From the NCBI GenBank assembly GCA_028622995.1, contig JAJQJQ010000051.1, positions 1,178,001-1,242,000 of the forward strand: DNA of 64,000 nucleotides, read 5' to 3'. The position numbers and the translations under genes were made by a program. This stretch comes from Panagrolaimus kolymaensis (lineage: Eukaryota; Nematoda; Chromadorea; Rhabditida; Panagrolaimidae). Below are positions 50,077 through 62,800 of this stretch, one piece after another. The notes under the pieces are model-generated. The model worked only from the letters and a program-made list of their open reading frames with translations. It was not told the DNA's origin and did no database searches. The first letter of the stretch is position 1, and each line of letters opens with the position of its first letter.

Positions 50077-52390
50077 CTTGCCTTCAAATTCTTATTGAAC
50101 CTGAAAAAGAGAAAGTTAAAGAAGATACAAGATATGACAAGAAAGAAATTAGCGAAAACACGAAAGGTTAGTTAGTGAAGGAGGTAACAAGGTTAATGGA
50201 TGGAGACTAAAAAGGCTTGAAACTTTTTATTCAGCAGTTTATTCTTATTGAAATCATGCTAGCTAACAAGCAACTAACTAGTAAACAATGAATGAAAGGG
50301 AAACTACGAGTAAGATTATGCAAAAACTCGAGAAAATTCATGTAAAAATGGGCATAATCAAGGATGCAAAACATAGCAAAAATAATGTAAAGCATGAGCA
50401 TAAAAATATTCAAGAAAAAAAAGCTTTGTAAAAAAGTGGAAGAACAAAAGTTTCAAACTTTGAAAGAGCAAAAAAAAATCCAAAGCAAAAAATAGCGCGC
50501 AAAATGAAATCGCGTTTTTCCCGCCAGTTTGAAAAAAAAAATGAATGAGGAAGGGAAAAAAAATTTGCAAGCAGCGACTCCACCTTTTTTTGCTGGACTT
50601 GCTGCTGCTGCAGCTTTCGCGATGATTGAAGAAAGAAAAATTCCATCGCTAGTCAAAAAAATAGATGTACCATAAAGAGAGTGGATGGATGAACCCTTTT
50701 TTCGCTTGCTTTTTTTTTTTTTACTGACCACCAAAAAAAGAAGGAAATAACAGTTCGGAAAATTGAAAAATGAGGAAGATGAGTCAGTGACATTATTACA
50801 TCGTTGATTTATTCCATTATTGGCACCGAAAATAGGAATTCCGTTTAGCAAATGAGATAAAGCTTTTTTAGATAGGTTATTAAAGCAAATTTTGGTAATA
50901 ATAATTAACCATCAACGAACAAATAAAAAATAGGAATACAAATGATGGAATACAAGATACTTTGGTTAATTAGTTCGAGAAATTGGAAAATAAATGCCGC
51001 AATGAAAACTATTGCAATTTGCAAAGCCATTAACACTAAATTCCTTTGATATATTTCAAATTGGAACTCCTGAAACAGCTAAACTTTTTTGGTTTGCTAT
51101 GATTTGAGAATAACCTTAATCAACAATACTCAAACATCTTTGAATGCTTCAATTTTTATTTTGGATGAGTACCACTAATTTATTTATTTTTTTGGTAGAG
51201 GAAGAAAAGGGAAAGACATAGTTTGTTTTCGTCCTTTATTGAAATAAAAACAACCCAAAAGAAGAAAGAAATGGAATCCATTTGTTCAGAGAGGACTAAA
51301 GCAATTATGAAGTTTCAGAGATTTATGGATTTTGGGGAATAAACAAATAAAAGGTTAGCAAGAGAGAAAGAAAAAATCGTTTATTGAATGAAAGACAATT
51401 AACCGAGCCAAAATCTTCCAAATTTTGAGAAGCCATTATTCTTTGCTTCCAAACATATTTAAACCGATTGAGAAAATTTTCATTTTTTGATTTGCTTAAT
51501 TTTATCTCCATTGAACCTTTTATTCCTTCAAATGAGAGATCTTCTTGACTTTCATGCTTTATAATGATTCAATTTTAGTTTTTTCTTCTCAATCTCATTC
51601 TGAATTTTTTTTACTCATATTTTTTGTTGTTGTCATTATACCGTAATCTTTTTTTTGTTGATGCAATGGTAGTTGCAGTTGCAGCTACTGAGCTGATCAT
51701 CTTGCTTTCTTTCTAAAAAATTGAGAAAATAACAAAGTTTTGTTTTACCGCTTATTATATGGCTTTTCTTTGATTTTTACCTTTTTTCATGATTAGCAAC
51801 TCTTACTCCTTTAGATTGAGCTGATCATCTTGCTTCTTTTAGTTGGAATTTATGTGCTTTTACAGTTTTCAAACAACCATAAAATTATTGACCATTGTTA
51901 GCGAAGGTTTGCTATCCTTCTTAAAAACTAATTTAGTGTTTTTCCTAGTTGCAAAATTCATTAATACATAACAACTTTTCTAATAATTTTGTGTACAGAG
52001 AATGAATGGTTTATTTTCATATTTTCCCTTATCCTCCTTCCATTCCATTACAGTATCAAGAAAATAAATATATGAGTATCAATCAAATTTTCAATCGCGC
52101 GTAATCACCACTTTTTTTTTGTGTGGGAAAGTGTTCGAAACAGAAAATTAGTGGCGGGCGGCTGAACGCAAATTCAAAAAATAATCTTCCTTCGTTTTTT
52201 AGCATCCATTTTTTTTTGTTCGTTGTTGTTTGCTTTGAAAAAAAAGCAACAATAATTATTTTTCTTCCATCATCGTCGTTTTTTCTTCTTCTCCTGATTC
52301 TTCGTTGTTTCTTGCTGCTGTGCAAAAAACTCTTTATCATCAAATACATCCTTCTTGATTCATGCTCATCAATTGTTAAACAACTTATAT
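50077..52390. other. Intergenic region between divergent mcm-7 and cdk2-like genes
   Basis: 2.3 kb, with the mcm-7 acceptor at 50101-50111. The rest is AT-rich. A minus-strand frame at 51511-51323 starts MEIKLSKSKNENFLNRFK with a possible donor-like TCGGTTAAT but lacks an identifiable partner exon. Two cell-cycle genes sharing this divergent region might share regulatory sites; none is recognised by eye. Confidence 0.5.
50101..50111 (-). promoter_or_regulatory. Probable trans-splice acceptor of the mcm-7 mRNA
   Basis: Minus-strand CTCTTTTTCAG ends 24 nt upstream of the mcm-7 start codon. Confidence 0.5.
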
Positions 52391-53867
52391 ATGAATCGCT
52401 CAAATATGGATAAGGATAACGTTAGTATGAAATTAAGTGATTTTTCATGTGGAGCGAAAATTGGTGAAGGAACATATGGAACTGTTCATTTTGCTACAAT
52501 CAGAGGTACTAATGTTCGTGTGGCTTTGAAACAAACAAGAATAAATGTGTATGTTTTTTTCTTTCTTATTCATTTTGGGAAGAAGATGAAGAAGTATTGT
52601 GTTTGTTAGTAGCTGCAACAAAAGAAAAGAAAATTTTATGGCTTTCAATACTGTTATGGTTCTGCTACAACTCTTCTTGTTTATTTCTTGATTATCACAA
52701 GCTAACACATAACTTCGCTTTCTTTTGCTTCTTCTTATTATCTTTTGACTTTTTGTATTTACTAGTGCTCGATGTGACTAATATATGTAAACTTTTAGTG
52801 ACAACGAAGGCGTTCCAAGCACTTGCATCCGTGAAATCACTTTACTCAAAGAACTCAAGCATCAAAATATCGTCACTCTTTATGATGTTATTATTCATAG
52901 TAATGTTTTTGAAAGCATTTTTTCTCCATTTTATAGTAATAATGTTTCTTTATTTTAGACAAAGAAAAAATATACATGGTATTTGAACTCATTGATCAAG
53001 ATCTCAAAATGCTTTTGGATCGCATTCGACCTCGTCCGCTACCATTTTCCTATATAAAAGTAAGGTTTTTTTTACTTCCAAGTCTTCATTATCGTTCATA
53101 TTTTTAGAGTTTCATGTTCCAATTACTTCAAGGATTAGCTTACTGCCATTCTCATCGGGTCATACATCGTGATTTAAAGCCTCAAAATCTTCTCGTCACA
53201 AATGATGGAGTTATAAAATTAGCTGATTTTGGTTTAGCTCGTCCTGTTGCCATCCCGTCTCGTTGTTATACACATGAAGTGGTCACGATGTGGTATCGTC
53301 CGCCTGAAATACTTATGGGTACAAGATATTATTCCACTGGCGTTGATATCTGGTCGCTTGGTTGTATATTTGGTGAAATGGTAAAAAGTGAAGCTTTATT
53401 CTCTGGCCAATCAGAAATTGATCAATTATTCTCCATTTTTCGAAGTCTTGGTACTCCTAATGAAGATGTGAGTATGGCGATTATAGTATTGGGTAGTTGA
53501 TTGAAGTGATTTTATGTATATTTTTCTGACTTGGAAGACTTCTTTGATAGCTTTTTTATGCTTTATTATTGGTCCATTTGCTTATCTTTACTTTTTTCAG
53601 ACTTGGCCTGGCATTCAAAAGCTTCCTGATTACAACAGTGAATTTCCAAAGTTCAATAAGAGAAGTTTTCATGAGCTTGTTCCTGGAATGAATGAAGATG
53701 GTATTGATCTATTGAAAGAAATGCTCGTATACATGCCAATGTGGAGAATTACAACGAAATCAGCATTGGGCCATCGCTTTTTGCGAGATATTCCACACAA
53801 GCTTCCACCGATTCCTGAACTTTATGATGAGCCTCAACCACCACGAAAACGTCAAAGAATCAAATGA
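52391..53867 (+). CDS. cdk-2: Cyclin-dependent kinase, CDK2-like
   Basis: Five exons: 52391-52548, 52799-52899, 52959-53059, 53108-53467, 53601-53867; 328 residues. The Gly-rich loop is IGEGTYGTV, keeping the inhibitory Thr-Tyr pair. The cyclin-binding helix reads PSTCIREI, a variant of [21 protein letters not shown], the catalytic loop HRDLKPQN, the DFG motif ADFGLA, a T-loop Thr ([17 protein letters not shown]) and [14 protein letters not shown] are all intact. [23 protein letters not shown] is CDK1/2-type. The C-terminus is basic (PPRKRQRIK), possibly a nuclear signal. Assignment to CDK2 over CDK1 rests on the non-PSTAIRE helix, which I recall as usual for nematode CDK-2. CDK2 with cyclin E drives S-phase entry. 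An in-frame second ATG at 52406 is an alternative start. Confidence 0.85.
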
Positions 53868-54716
53868 TCCAAGATGAAATGAACAAGAAAATCTTTCAAA
53901 AGTTTTTTTGGTTGTGATGTATTTTTTCCTTCTTATTTGCTTGCTTCTTTCATTGTTGCAGTTTATTTTAAAATGTCGTCTTTTTTTTAAACCTTTAAAT
54001 GTGCATTAATATTTATTCATTGTTTATTATGTTTGTTTGATATTTGAAAGTTGAATTAAGTTTTTATGTTATAAAAAAGTTTATTATTCTTTATTTGGTC
54101 TTTTCTTTTGAGTATTATCTTATGGTTTTCCCATTACAATTTTTGTGAGTATGGAAGTGAACGTGGTGCAGCAATGATTGGTGTAATTTTTATGGATGAT
54201 AGTCATGGTTTATTAAAAGCTTGTACTCTTTATTATTAATTCAAATTCCATATATAAACTAAGTGTTTATGTAGCACAAAATATGATTGCAAAAATAAAA
54301 AGCTAATAAGCTTGTTGAAACACACAAAATACAAAAAAAAAGAAGCGCTAATCTCAAAGGAATGTTTTTTTACGCGCATCATCTTAATAATTTTCTTTTT
54401 GGCAAATGAAACTTAACTATCAGCATTAAATTAATATACAGAAATAATCACAATTAGAATAGGAAGAGAGATGAACAACTAGCATGTTTTTTGTTATTGA
54501 ATAAACTGGAGGAAAATAAATAAATATAAGGAAAGATAAAGAATATTTGCAACTACATAGAAGCAAACAACGAACGAACGACATAGAGATTTATGAAAAC
54601 CCGCAAAGCACACACATACACTAAGCATTTGTTTCTTTCTTTTTTTCTTTTTTTAAACATCAAAAATTTAGGAAAATTAATTAACATATTAGCGACACTA
54701 GTGTTTTTTTTTAAAA
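53868..54716. other. Intergenic spacer between convergent genes
   Basis: 849 bp of 3' UTR and spacer between the CDK2-like gene (+) and the TMCC gene (-). No gene, repeat or RNA is recognised. Confidence 0.55.
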
Positions 54717-57130
54717 TTAAAGTTCACTTTGTTGAGGTGATAAATTTGATAATGGCGGCGGCGATGATGAAGAACTTGAAGTTGTTGTTGTTGATGTTGA
54801 TGTTGGAATAACTTTTTTACTTTTAAATATGCTTCCTATCAATGAACTAACATCAAAAGTGGACCATAAAATAAAAAAGGTTATTAATACAAATAGCAAA
54901 ATTCCTGCACGTTTTCTTGTTCCAGTTATGGGTTTAATTGCATCAAGAATCACCGCAATAAAATATAAAGCAATTTTAAGAAATTCAACTATTATATTTG
55001 CTCCTGAAAGCATCACCGTATTCCATGCATTATTTTTTCCCACTTTTAAACTATTTTCATGAATATTTGTTTCAATTCGATACATGTGATTTTGGGAGGA
55101 TTCCACGGCTTCTTCAATTCGCTTAAATCGATCATTATATTGATAATCCATTCGGGTACCAATTAAATTTAAATCATTTTTAAGTTGTTTCATTTCATTT
55201 TGATGAACTTCCATTGTTTCATTTAGGGTTTGTTCGAGCTTCTAAAAAAATTTGTAATTAATCATTATCAAAGCTTAGAAGATGCAAAATTTTGGGGATT
55301 AAGGCACTTCCTTTCCCCAAAAAAATGAAGCATGTTTGTAAAAAGGACTTACTTGAACTTGAAAACGTGAAGCAGATAATTCACTTCTTAAAACTCCTAA
55401 TTCCACATTTAATTCTCGATTTGCATCATCTAATGAACCACATTTTTTTCTCATTAATTCATTATCATCAAATATTTTTTTTATTTGTTCTGAATCAATA
55501 TCCTTTAAATTTTTAGAAGTTGTTCCATATGTTTGTCGATTATTACCACCAATGGATTGTCGACGATTATTTCCCATTCCTCCACCATCTAATTCCTTTT
55601 CATTGGGTAAAATAACATTAATCGATTCTCGAGGATCTGATGATGATGTATTCGTTGTTGTATTGATTTCATAGGTAGTTGAAGCTCTTCCGCGCTCATT
55701 ATTCATAGAAGTATCAATATTTCGTTCACCTCTTTGTGGAATGGTTGCAGATTTATTTGTATAAAATGTTGAATGCCCAACATGATCATGTTGTTGCTGG
55801 TGTTGGTGTTGTTGTTGGGATGGAGTGGATGATTGATCAATGGAAACTGGAATATTATCAGCTGAACCAAACATATTCTTTTTAACTTTTTGTGCTATAT
55901 CTCTTGGAGCCGACATAACTGAACCCGTCATTTGTTTAAGATTTGCACCAGTTTGTCTTAAAAAAATTATATTACAAAATTAGTTAGTTTTTATCATGCA
56001 AAACCACTCACTTAATTCCATGCCCAACATTTTGTAACATTGTTGTATGTTTATTAGCTGATTCAGGTGCCCCATTATCGAGCTCATTTAATCGTTGCTC
56101 GGCTTCATCCAATTTTTTTTGTAAAGTTTCCATAGCTTGTGAATATTTTTTATTTTTTCTCTCAAAATGTTGTTTTATTCGAGTTAATTGAGGATTTTCT
56201 TGTTTTAGCCGAGGATTTTCAGCTATTTTTAAATATTCATCTATGTCACCTGAAAATTCACGGTAGTTAAAAATGTTTCAAAATAAAAATACAGAAAGCT
56301 TCCAAAAAAATAAACTATATTAATTTGACCCTAAAAAAAGATGCAAACAAAAAAAAAAAGAAGAAAGTTTTTGCTTTTAGTTTTCTTTTCTTTCTTTCTT
56401 TTTTTTTTGCCGAAACAGAAGCAGCAGCGACCAAGAAGAAAATATTTTTACGATCGCAAATACACAGAAAAAGAATTTTTGTGATTCATCAAAACAAATT
56501 TCCTTTTTCTCCCTTCTTTAAAACTTTTTTGTTATAAGCATTCCCATTTTCGTTTTTTAAAGAAATAAAAAAAATATTTACCTTCATGAGTAATAGATAA
56601 TCGAGTAATTTTTTCTCGAATTTTTTCAATTTTTGCAATTAATCTTGATCGTTCATCAAGATTATTAGGTGAAATGCCGAGTCCACTTTCATCCAATAAA
56701 CCCGGGGAAGTAGTGGAATTTGCTTCATCCGAAGATCGAATACTTTGTCGTTCATTATTTGAATCATTCTAAAAAACAAAAAACAAAATATTAAAAGAAT
56801 AAAAATAATTAAATTTTCCCCAAAAAAATTTCTGAACCCATTTCCTAATTTTTGTCCTAAAATGAATGAGTAAAATTTTTAGCTTACAAAACCATAAACA
56901 AATCCCAAACATATCGTTCTACGAAATTTATTTGATCTACTTAATCTTCTCGATAAAGTTAAAGGTAAAATATTATTTTCATTTCCAAGGCTTGAACTTC
57001 CTGCGATTGCTGAAATCGCAGCACAACCGCTCATTTTTTTCGTCGTCGTTGTCGTTGGGAAAGTTTTTAATCGACGACGTAAACTTTGTTGATTTTTAAA
57101 TAATAAAAAATCAGGCATAAATATATTCAT
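54717..57130 (-). CDS. TMCC-family transmembrane and coiled-coil protein
   Basis: Five minus-strand exons: 57130-56888, 56768-56582, 56249-56012, 55956-55353, 55241-54717; 598 residues. Exon 1 is a basic Ser/Arg-rich N-terminus. Exons 2-3 encode a coiled coil (LIAKIEKIREKITRLSITHE, HFERKNKKYSQAMETLQKKL). Exon 4 carries a disordered His/Gln tract and another coiled coil. Exon 5 has the family core (LNETMEVHQNEMKQLKNDLN, RFKRIEEAVESSQNHMYRIE) followed by two membrane segments (VEFLKIALYFIAVILDAI and AGILLFVLITFFILWSTF) and a Ser/Pro-rich tail. TMCC1-3 are ER membrane proteins; TMCC1 acts at ER-endosome contact sites. The order coiled coil then two C-terminal TM segments is diagnostic. Two further first exons lie upstream at 57547-57630 and 63778-63825. 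Confidence 0.88.
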
Positions 57131-57546
57131 TCTTGGTTTTGGTTGGTTTGAATTATTAATTTTTATAAACCAACAAAAAAAGGATTATAATTTTTTGTTT
57201 GAATCAACAAAAAAAACGAAAAATATAAAAGCAAGCAAACGTCAACCAAATAAATAAATTGAATTAAATTTTAATATATTTTTTACCACACGTTTTTTGC
57301 TTTGTTTTGTAAATATTGTTTATAGCCTCCTTTTTTTTATGAATTTTATAAAAAACACTAAAGAACATTGGGTGAAATATATTACATATTTTTTTGTTCG
57401 CGATAATCTAATTTTTTACCAACCAATTTTTTCTTTGGTTTTTGGAATAATAATTTTTGACCTCTAAATTATACCGATGTTAAAAACTTTTACAAAAAAA
57501 AAAATTTTTTTATTCACCCATTTTTTGAAGTAAATAAAAAACTAAC

Positions 57547-57630
57547 AATTAAACCATTTTGTTGAGGATGAGAATTACGAAAATTTACAACTTTTTCAGC
57601 ATTTTTTGGTGGCTTATTTAAATAACCCAT
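57547..57630 (-). CDS. Alternative first exon of the TMCC gene
   Basis: ATG at 57630 opens 28 codons, MGYLNKPPKNAEKVVNFR then NSHPQQNGLI, ending at donor GTTAGT in phase 0. This matches the phase of the acceptor of TMCC exon 2 (AAT GAT, NDSNNERQ), so splicing skips exon 1 at 57130-56888. The residue mix is not that of spurious AT-rich frames. A short, polar N-terminus instead of the basic one suggests a second promoter. Confidence 0.6.
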
Positions 57631-59505
57631 ATTAATAATAAAATTATTTTTGACCGCTGCCGCTTCTTTCAAAAACAGAATTTTTAGAAATAAAATTGAT
57701 AAATAAAAATAGACAAAAAATGAGTGATTCAGTTCTTTCTTTTTTTTTTAAATCACAAATAAAATAAAAACTATGAGGAAAAAGGATGGTTGTTGTAAAA
57801 TGAAAAAGTTAAGTTATTAACATTCGGAAACGACGAGTAGCAATCACCAAAAATAATCAAATTAATTGATTGAATCAAATATTTTTATGAAGAAACCTCA
57901 ATTTTTTTTATATGGTCGATTGGTGATTGACGACAGCTGGTTATTTGATGGAAGGTGGTGGTCTTTAAAAAGAATATACATATATATGGCTATCAATTAA
58001 ATTCAATATCAAAGTGTTGTTGTAAACCAAAAAAAAAAAAGAAAATGAAAAACACGCAGTAAAAAATATTTTTTTAATTTTGTGGTGTAAAAAAATGAAA
58101 TGGAAAACGCGCGGTGATAATACGTTCAAAGTCCACTGTTTTCTTTTCTTGTAAAAAAAAGTCAGCCGATCCAAAAAGAAGAAAAAGAAATTCATACATA
58201 ATTTTTTATATGGTAAAAAATTATTGACTTAAAAAAATATATATATATTCAATAAGCAAAGGTTTGAGTTTTAGGGGAAAATAGATTGATAAGATTAATG
58301 CAGTCAGAGGCGGTCAGTTAAAAAAGTTTACCGCCGCCGCCATCGTTAAATTTGTCTATGGATGATAGATTTATTGGTGGAATGATTTTTTTGGGGTGAA
58401 AAAATAATTTCATGGAAGTTTTTTTTTCTTTCCTGAGACTAAGAACAAAAAGGTGGATGTGGTTCAAAAAGAGGCAAATTAGCAAGCAAAATTCAGAAAG
58501 CATTGGAAATAATTTAAAGAAGCCAAAAAACTTTAAGATTTTTGGCTGTGAAAAAAATTTAGCTGAAATCGCTTTTATATTTTTTTCCGTCATAAAGTTC
58601 AGAGATAACCAAAAAAGCTATTTGTTTGTATTTTTTGTTGATATTTTTCAAAACTTCTTTTTTATCATAGACTCTTAGAATAGACGTATTATTGGAAAAC
58701 CCCATAAAAATAAAAATAAAACTATGCGCAAATAAACTAGCTTGATGATGATTTTCTTCTTCAAAACAACAAAAAAGCAAACCTAATCTTTTGAAACCTT
58801 TATCATTTTTTTCAAGCAGCTATTTATTTAGTCACGAAAGAAAAGAATGAACATCACTATCACAAACAAATAAGCAGTTTTGAAAAAAACACAAACATTC
58901 ATGATATCAAAAATCATCAGACGACAAAAGGGAAAAAGTATGAATAAAAACATAAAATCGATAAGGATCGAGAAAAGAAAAAGAATTTTTTGTTTAAAAG
59001 AAACCAAAAATATAATATGATTCAGAGAAGACGAAAAAAGAGAGGGTGTCAATTCAAAATAAGCTTCCAGCTTTATCATCATCGCTGTTTTTTGAAAGAA
59101 CTAACTTCCTATATGTATCATCACAAAAACAAGAAAGAAAGAAAAAAATGCGGAGAAGCAAAGAACAATAAAAACAAAACAAGTATGCATGCAAGCTCAT
59201 AATCGGATTTATTAGTTTTTTTCTTTTTTTTTGATTTTGACATTGAACCACTTAGCTCAAAAACAAATTTTTTTGGATAGAAAAAGCTTGAAAGTTGTAA
59301 AACCAAAAATTACTATTATCTAAAAAATATTGAATCACTTCTGCGACATTCATAAATTTTTTTTTGAAGTAATATTTTTTTGGATCAAATGAAAAAAAAT
59401 TGCTGTCCTTCGATTAATTTTATTGAAGGAGAAAAAATAAACAAACGAAGCTGGTACTTCTATAGATGTGGCCCCCCGCTTTTTTATTTTATTTTTTTAT
59501 TCTTT

Positions 59506-59577
59506 TTTCGACCAATGGAGGATTCGAACTTTTTGTTCTTTTGATAGTCTAATGTACTAACCACTCGACCATAGAAG
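59506..59577 (-). pseudogene. tRNA-derived segment with A and B boxes
   Basis: On the minus strand the A-box-like TGGTCGAGTGG and B-box-like AGTTCGAATCC are spaced as in a tRNA gene, with D-loop GTGGTTAGTA between. The anticodon and T stems do not pair and no convincing anticodon can be read, so it is a decayed tRNA or a tRNA-derived pol III promoter module rather than a working tRNA. Confidence 0.55.
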
Positions 59578-59732
59578 CTTGAATTCTAATGCAAACAAAT
59601 TCAAAGACTTTAAATTGAGCTCTTGAAACTATTTTGGCACTCTCCTTTACAATTCGACTGAGATACTTGGATTGAAAGATTCAAAGAAATTTATTTGTAT
59701 TTAGTAAAAATAATAATAAAATATTAGAGAAA

Positions 59733-59828
59733 AGCGGAATAATGTTCACGAATTTGGTTCCAAAGATTAAACATGACATCAGGTCCTCCAATTCTTCCAA
59801 AGTATCCATTTCCATGTTCTTTTTAATG
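59733..59828 (-). pseudogene. Captured gene fragment inside the transposon
   Basis: A minus-strand frame reads EHGNGYFGRIGGPDVMFNL then WNQIREHYSAFL and a stop, about 31 codons with normal amino-acid diversity, in contrast to all surrounding sequence. It follows an AG after a pyrimidine-rich stretch, so it may be a terminal exon copied from a host gene. The parent protein is not recognised. Confidence 0.45.
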
Positions 59829-62800
59829 AGAAAAGAAATATGAAAAATGACATTGGAAAGAAACTGACTAAATTGAGTATATGCAGATTTTTAGTGGTAA
59901 AAAATTAAGAGAAAAAAGAATAAAAAAATAAAATAAAAAAGCGGGGGGCCACATCTATAGAAGTGCCACGAAGCTCATTCACGTGGAATGAATAAATATA
60001 AATTTATATTAAAAAAAAGAGAGAAATCGAGAAATTAATTTTGTGGAATGGATAGGAGCCAGTCGAGTCAAAGTCAACTTGAATTATTTCACAGCCGATC
60101 TATCACATCTTTTTTTTTCTTCTTCCTATTTATTATCGAAGTTCAAAATTTTTAAAAAAAGTGAAGAAAAAAAAACTCCGTGACAGCTCGGATCAGTCAG
60201 ATCCGTGCTTTGTATGAAAAAAAAAATTAAACAAAAAAAAGTTTTGCGTGTTTGCGTGTTTTTTTTTGACGTCCACAAAAAAAAGTTGATGAAAAGAATG
60301 AAGGATAAAAGATCAAAATACTACTTCCTTCTCGTGAAATATGAGATCCTCGTTGTTTTTTTTTATCAAATCAAAAATCCATCACTTTTTTCGCTCATAT
60401 TTTTTTTACCTTATCCAAAGTCCAAATTTTTTATTTTTGCTCATTCATTCATCAAAAAAAAAAATGAAGAAGAAAAATATCTGTCAATTTAGAAATCATT
60501 TAAAAAAAGAAAAGAAACGACATCGGAATTTTCTTCTTTCTTCTTCGCACTTTGAGGTGTTGAAAAGAAGATTCGTGTCTTCTTTCTTCTTCACCGTCAT
60601 AAAAAAAATTTTTACACAATAAAGGTGTAATAATTTATTGAGAAAAAGAATCTTATGACAATATTGTAAAGAAAAAAAGTGAATTAATTAAACCTTTGGA
60701 AAAGTGAAGAAAGAAAAAATAATCAAAAATTGGGTTTTTTTACAATAGGGACAAAAGAAGTCAGAAGCAATATTATAATATAATATTTTATGGTTGAGAA
60801 TAATCTAAGAATCTGGTTTTGTATTATATAACCGCAATCAAGCAACAGTAATTCTAGTGTCAAATTTTTTTATCCATTTCGAAAAAAAGGTTGTTAAAAA
60901 TCAAGATAATTTAAACAAATACCAGTGAAGTTAAAGTAAAATCGAAACCTTTTTAAAAAAATATTTTACTTAAAATCAGAGTTAAACAAACTCAATAGAT
61001 AAATACATACAAACTAAATAACTAAACCTCTTCGAACTCAGAAAGCACTCCAAAACACTTAAAAACTATTGCACGTAATCCATTCGCTACTATTTATCAT
61101 TTTTCAAATTCTCCTTTTCCCATTCAAAATGGATCTCATATTTTTTTTTTTGCAAAGAAAAAATAGAATAAAACTGCAAAATTTCCTCGAAAAACTTTTG
61201 AATGAATCAAATCCTCAATGATCTGCTTTTGCTTTTTTTATGTTTCAGCAATTAAAAACAATTGGTCGTCGGCCTTCTTAAATTTTTTTGATCTAATTAA
61301 AAGTGTAAAAAAGCCCCTAAATAAAAAACAACTGAACTGAACATATCTGATTCATACAAAAAATTTATTTTTGTTTTATTTCGCTCTTTTTTTTGTGGAC
61401 GCAGCAGACTCTGGAAAAAAGATGAGTCATTTAATTTAATGTTTCGATCTTTTTCTTTTTGATGATGACCTAAAGAAATAAAAAATAAATAAAATAAATA
61501 TCGTTTTTGTTTTTTGAAACAAAAAAAAGAGAGAGAGAAAGAGTAATTTTTAAAGGCTCTCTTTTTTTTCATGGAAATTAAAAAAGAAAAAAGGTTTTTT
61601 ATTTTTCCCCTTTTTGTTGTTGTTTGAACAAGTTTAAATTTCATTACCTCAAAGCAGCAAGAAGTATACATATGAATTTCGAGAAGAAGAAAAAAAATTA
61701 AATGAGGGTTGTGTGTGTTTTTAAAAGACAGGTGAAAAAATAAAAATTACTAATAATCATCACCCAAAACCGAAACACAAGAACAAAAATTAATTTTTTG
61801 TTAAAAATAAGAAATTTTAGATGATGATTAAAACTTGGAGGAGGAGGTGAATGACGATCATAAAATTTAGAAAACCGTAAAAAAACTATTTCTCGGTGAA
61901 GTAAAAAAAATGTAAATAATTATTAGCATTTGTGAAAATAATTTTAAACAACGGTCACGCGTTTTAAAACTAAACTAAATAACAACTTTTTAAGCTATCT
62001 TTTAATTATTTCATAACACCATTTTTTTGTTTTTTTATTTTTTTTGACAGTTAGTTAAGGTTGTTACTAAGTTACTACACAGATTTCTGGTTTGTTTTTT
62101 TGTAACCTCTGTTTCGATTCATGAACAACGGCAAAAAATGAAGAAAAAAAAGAAGAATGTGAAAGCAAGCTACTATTATTTATTTTTTTTCAAACAAATC
62201 AAATGAAATATAACTAAACTAAACTAACTAACTTTACAGCAACAGTTAAAAAATGTAAAAGTAAAAGTTAAACAACAAAATTATGTGACAAAAAAAACTA
62301 ACAACTGTGTTGTGGTTGTGATTCTCTTTTTCCTTTATCCATCTTCTTCTTCTTCATGGATCGAGGAGATTTCACAACAATGTAAAAAAACAGAAAAGAG
62401 TGGGGAGGAAGAAATTTGATATGCAAAAAAATAAAATATGTAGGAGCAAAAAATATTGTTTTAAAGTAAAGCAAACGCAAAAAAAAAAAAGAATAATGAA
62501 AACAACAAACTTTTTTTATTTTTTGTTGTTTTCTGAAGAAATAAAAAAATTAGCGAAAAACAAAACACAAAAAATTTTAAAAACGTAAAATTTATTGAAA
62601 CAATAAAAGAAAAAGTTGTAAGTAAGCTTTTTTAATTTAATAATGAGCCTTGTTTTTCAAGTACATAGTTGTCAATAATATTCTAACTAACTACTAACAA
62701 AAGAATGAGGGGAAAAAAGAATGAATGTACATAGTTAAAAATCGAACGGTTCTTGCTTACTTAGTGTCGTCCTTATTAGTAGTATTGGTCAAACATCTCT

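Larger units (their letters stand above)
59445..59975. mobile_element. 515-bp inverted-repeat transposon carrying tRNA-like and gene-fragment sequence
   Basis: Element 59453-59967 is flanked by perfect 8-bp direct repeats ACGAAGCT (59445-59452 and 59968-59975). Terminal inverted repeats run about 57 bp with a single mismatch near the tip (GGTACTTCTATAGATGTGG and its complement ending CTATAGAAGTGCC) and include a GGCCCCCCGC block. An 8-bp duplication with GG-starting termini fits hAT, Merlin or P-like classes; the class is not certain. There is no transposase. Inside are a tRNA-like segment (59506-59577) and a codon-like fragment (about 59733-59828), both on the minus strand. Confidence 0.85.

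Noticed and set aside
51323..51511. Minus-strand frame MEIKLSKSKNENFLNRFKY as a possible first exon
   Set aside because: It has plausible residues but only a weak donor and no partner exon before mcm-7; kept only as a note in the spacer entry.
59506..59577. A second functional tRNA gene
   Set aside because: The A and B boxes are present, but the acceptor, anticodon and T stems do not pair, so it is recorded as a tRNA-derived pseudogene.
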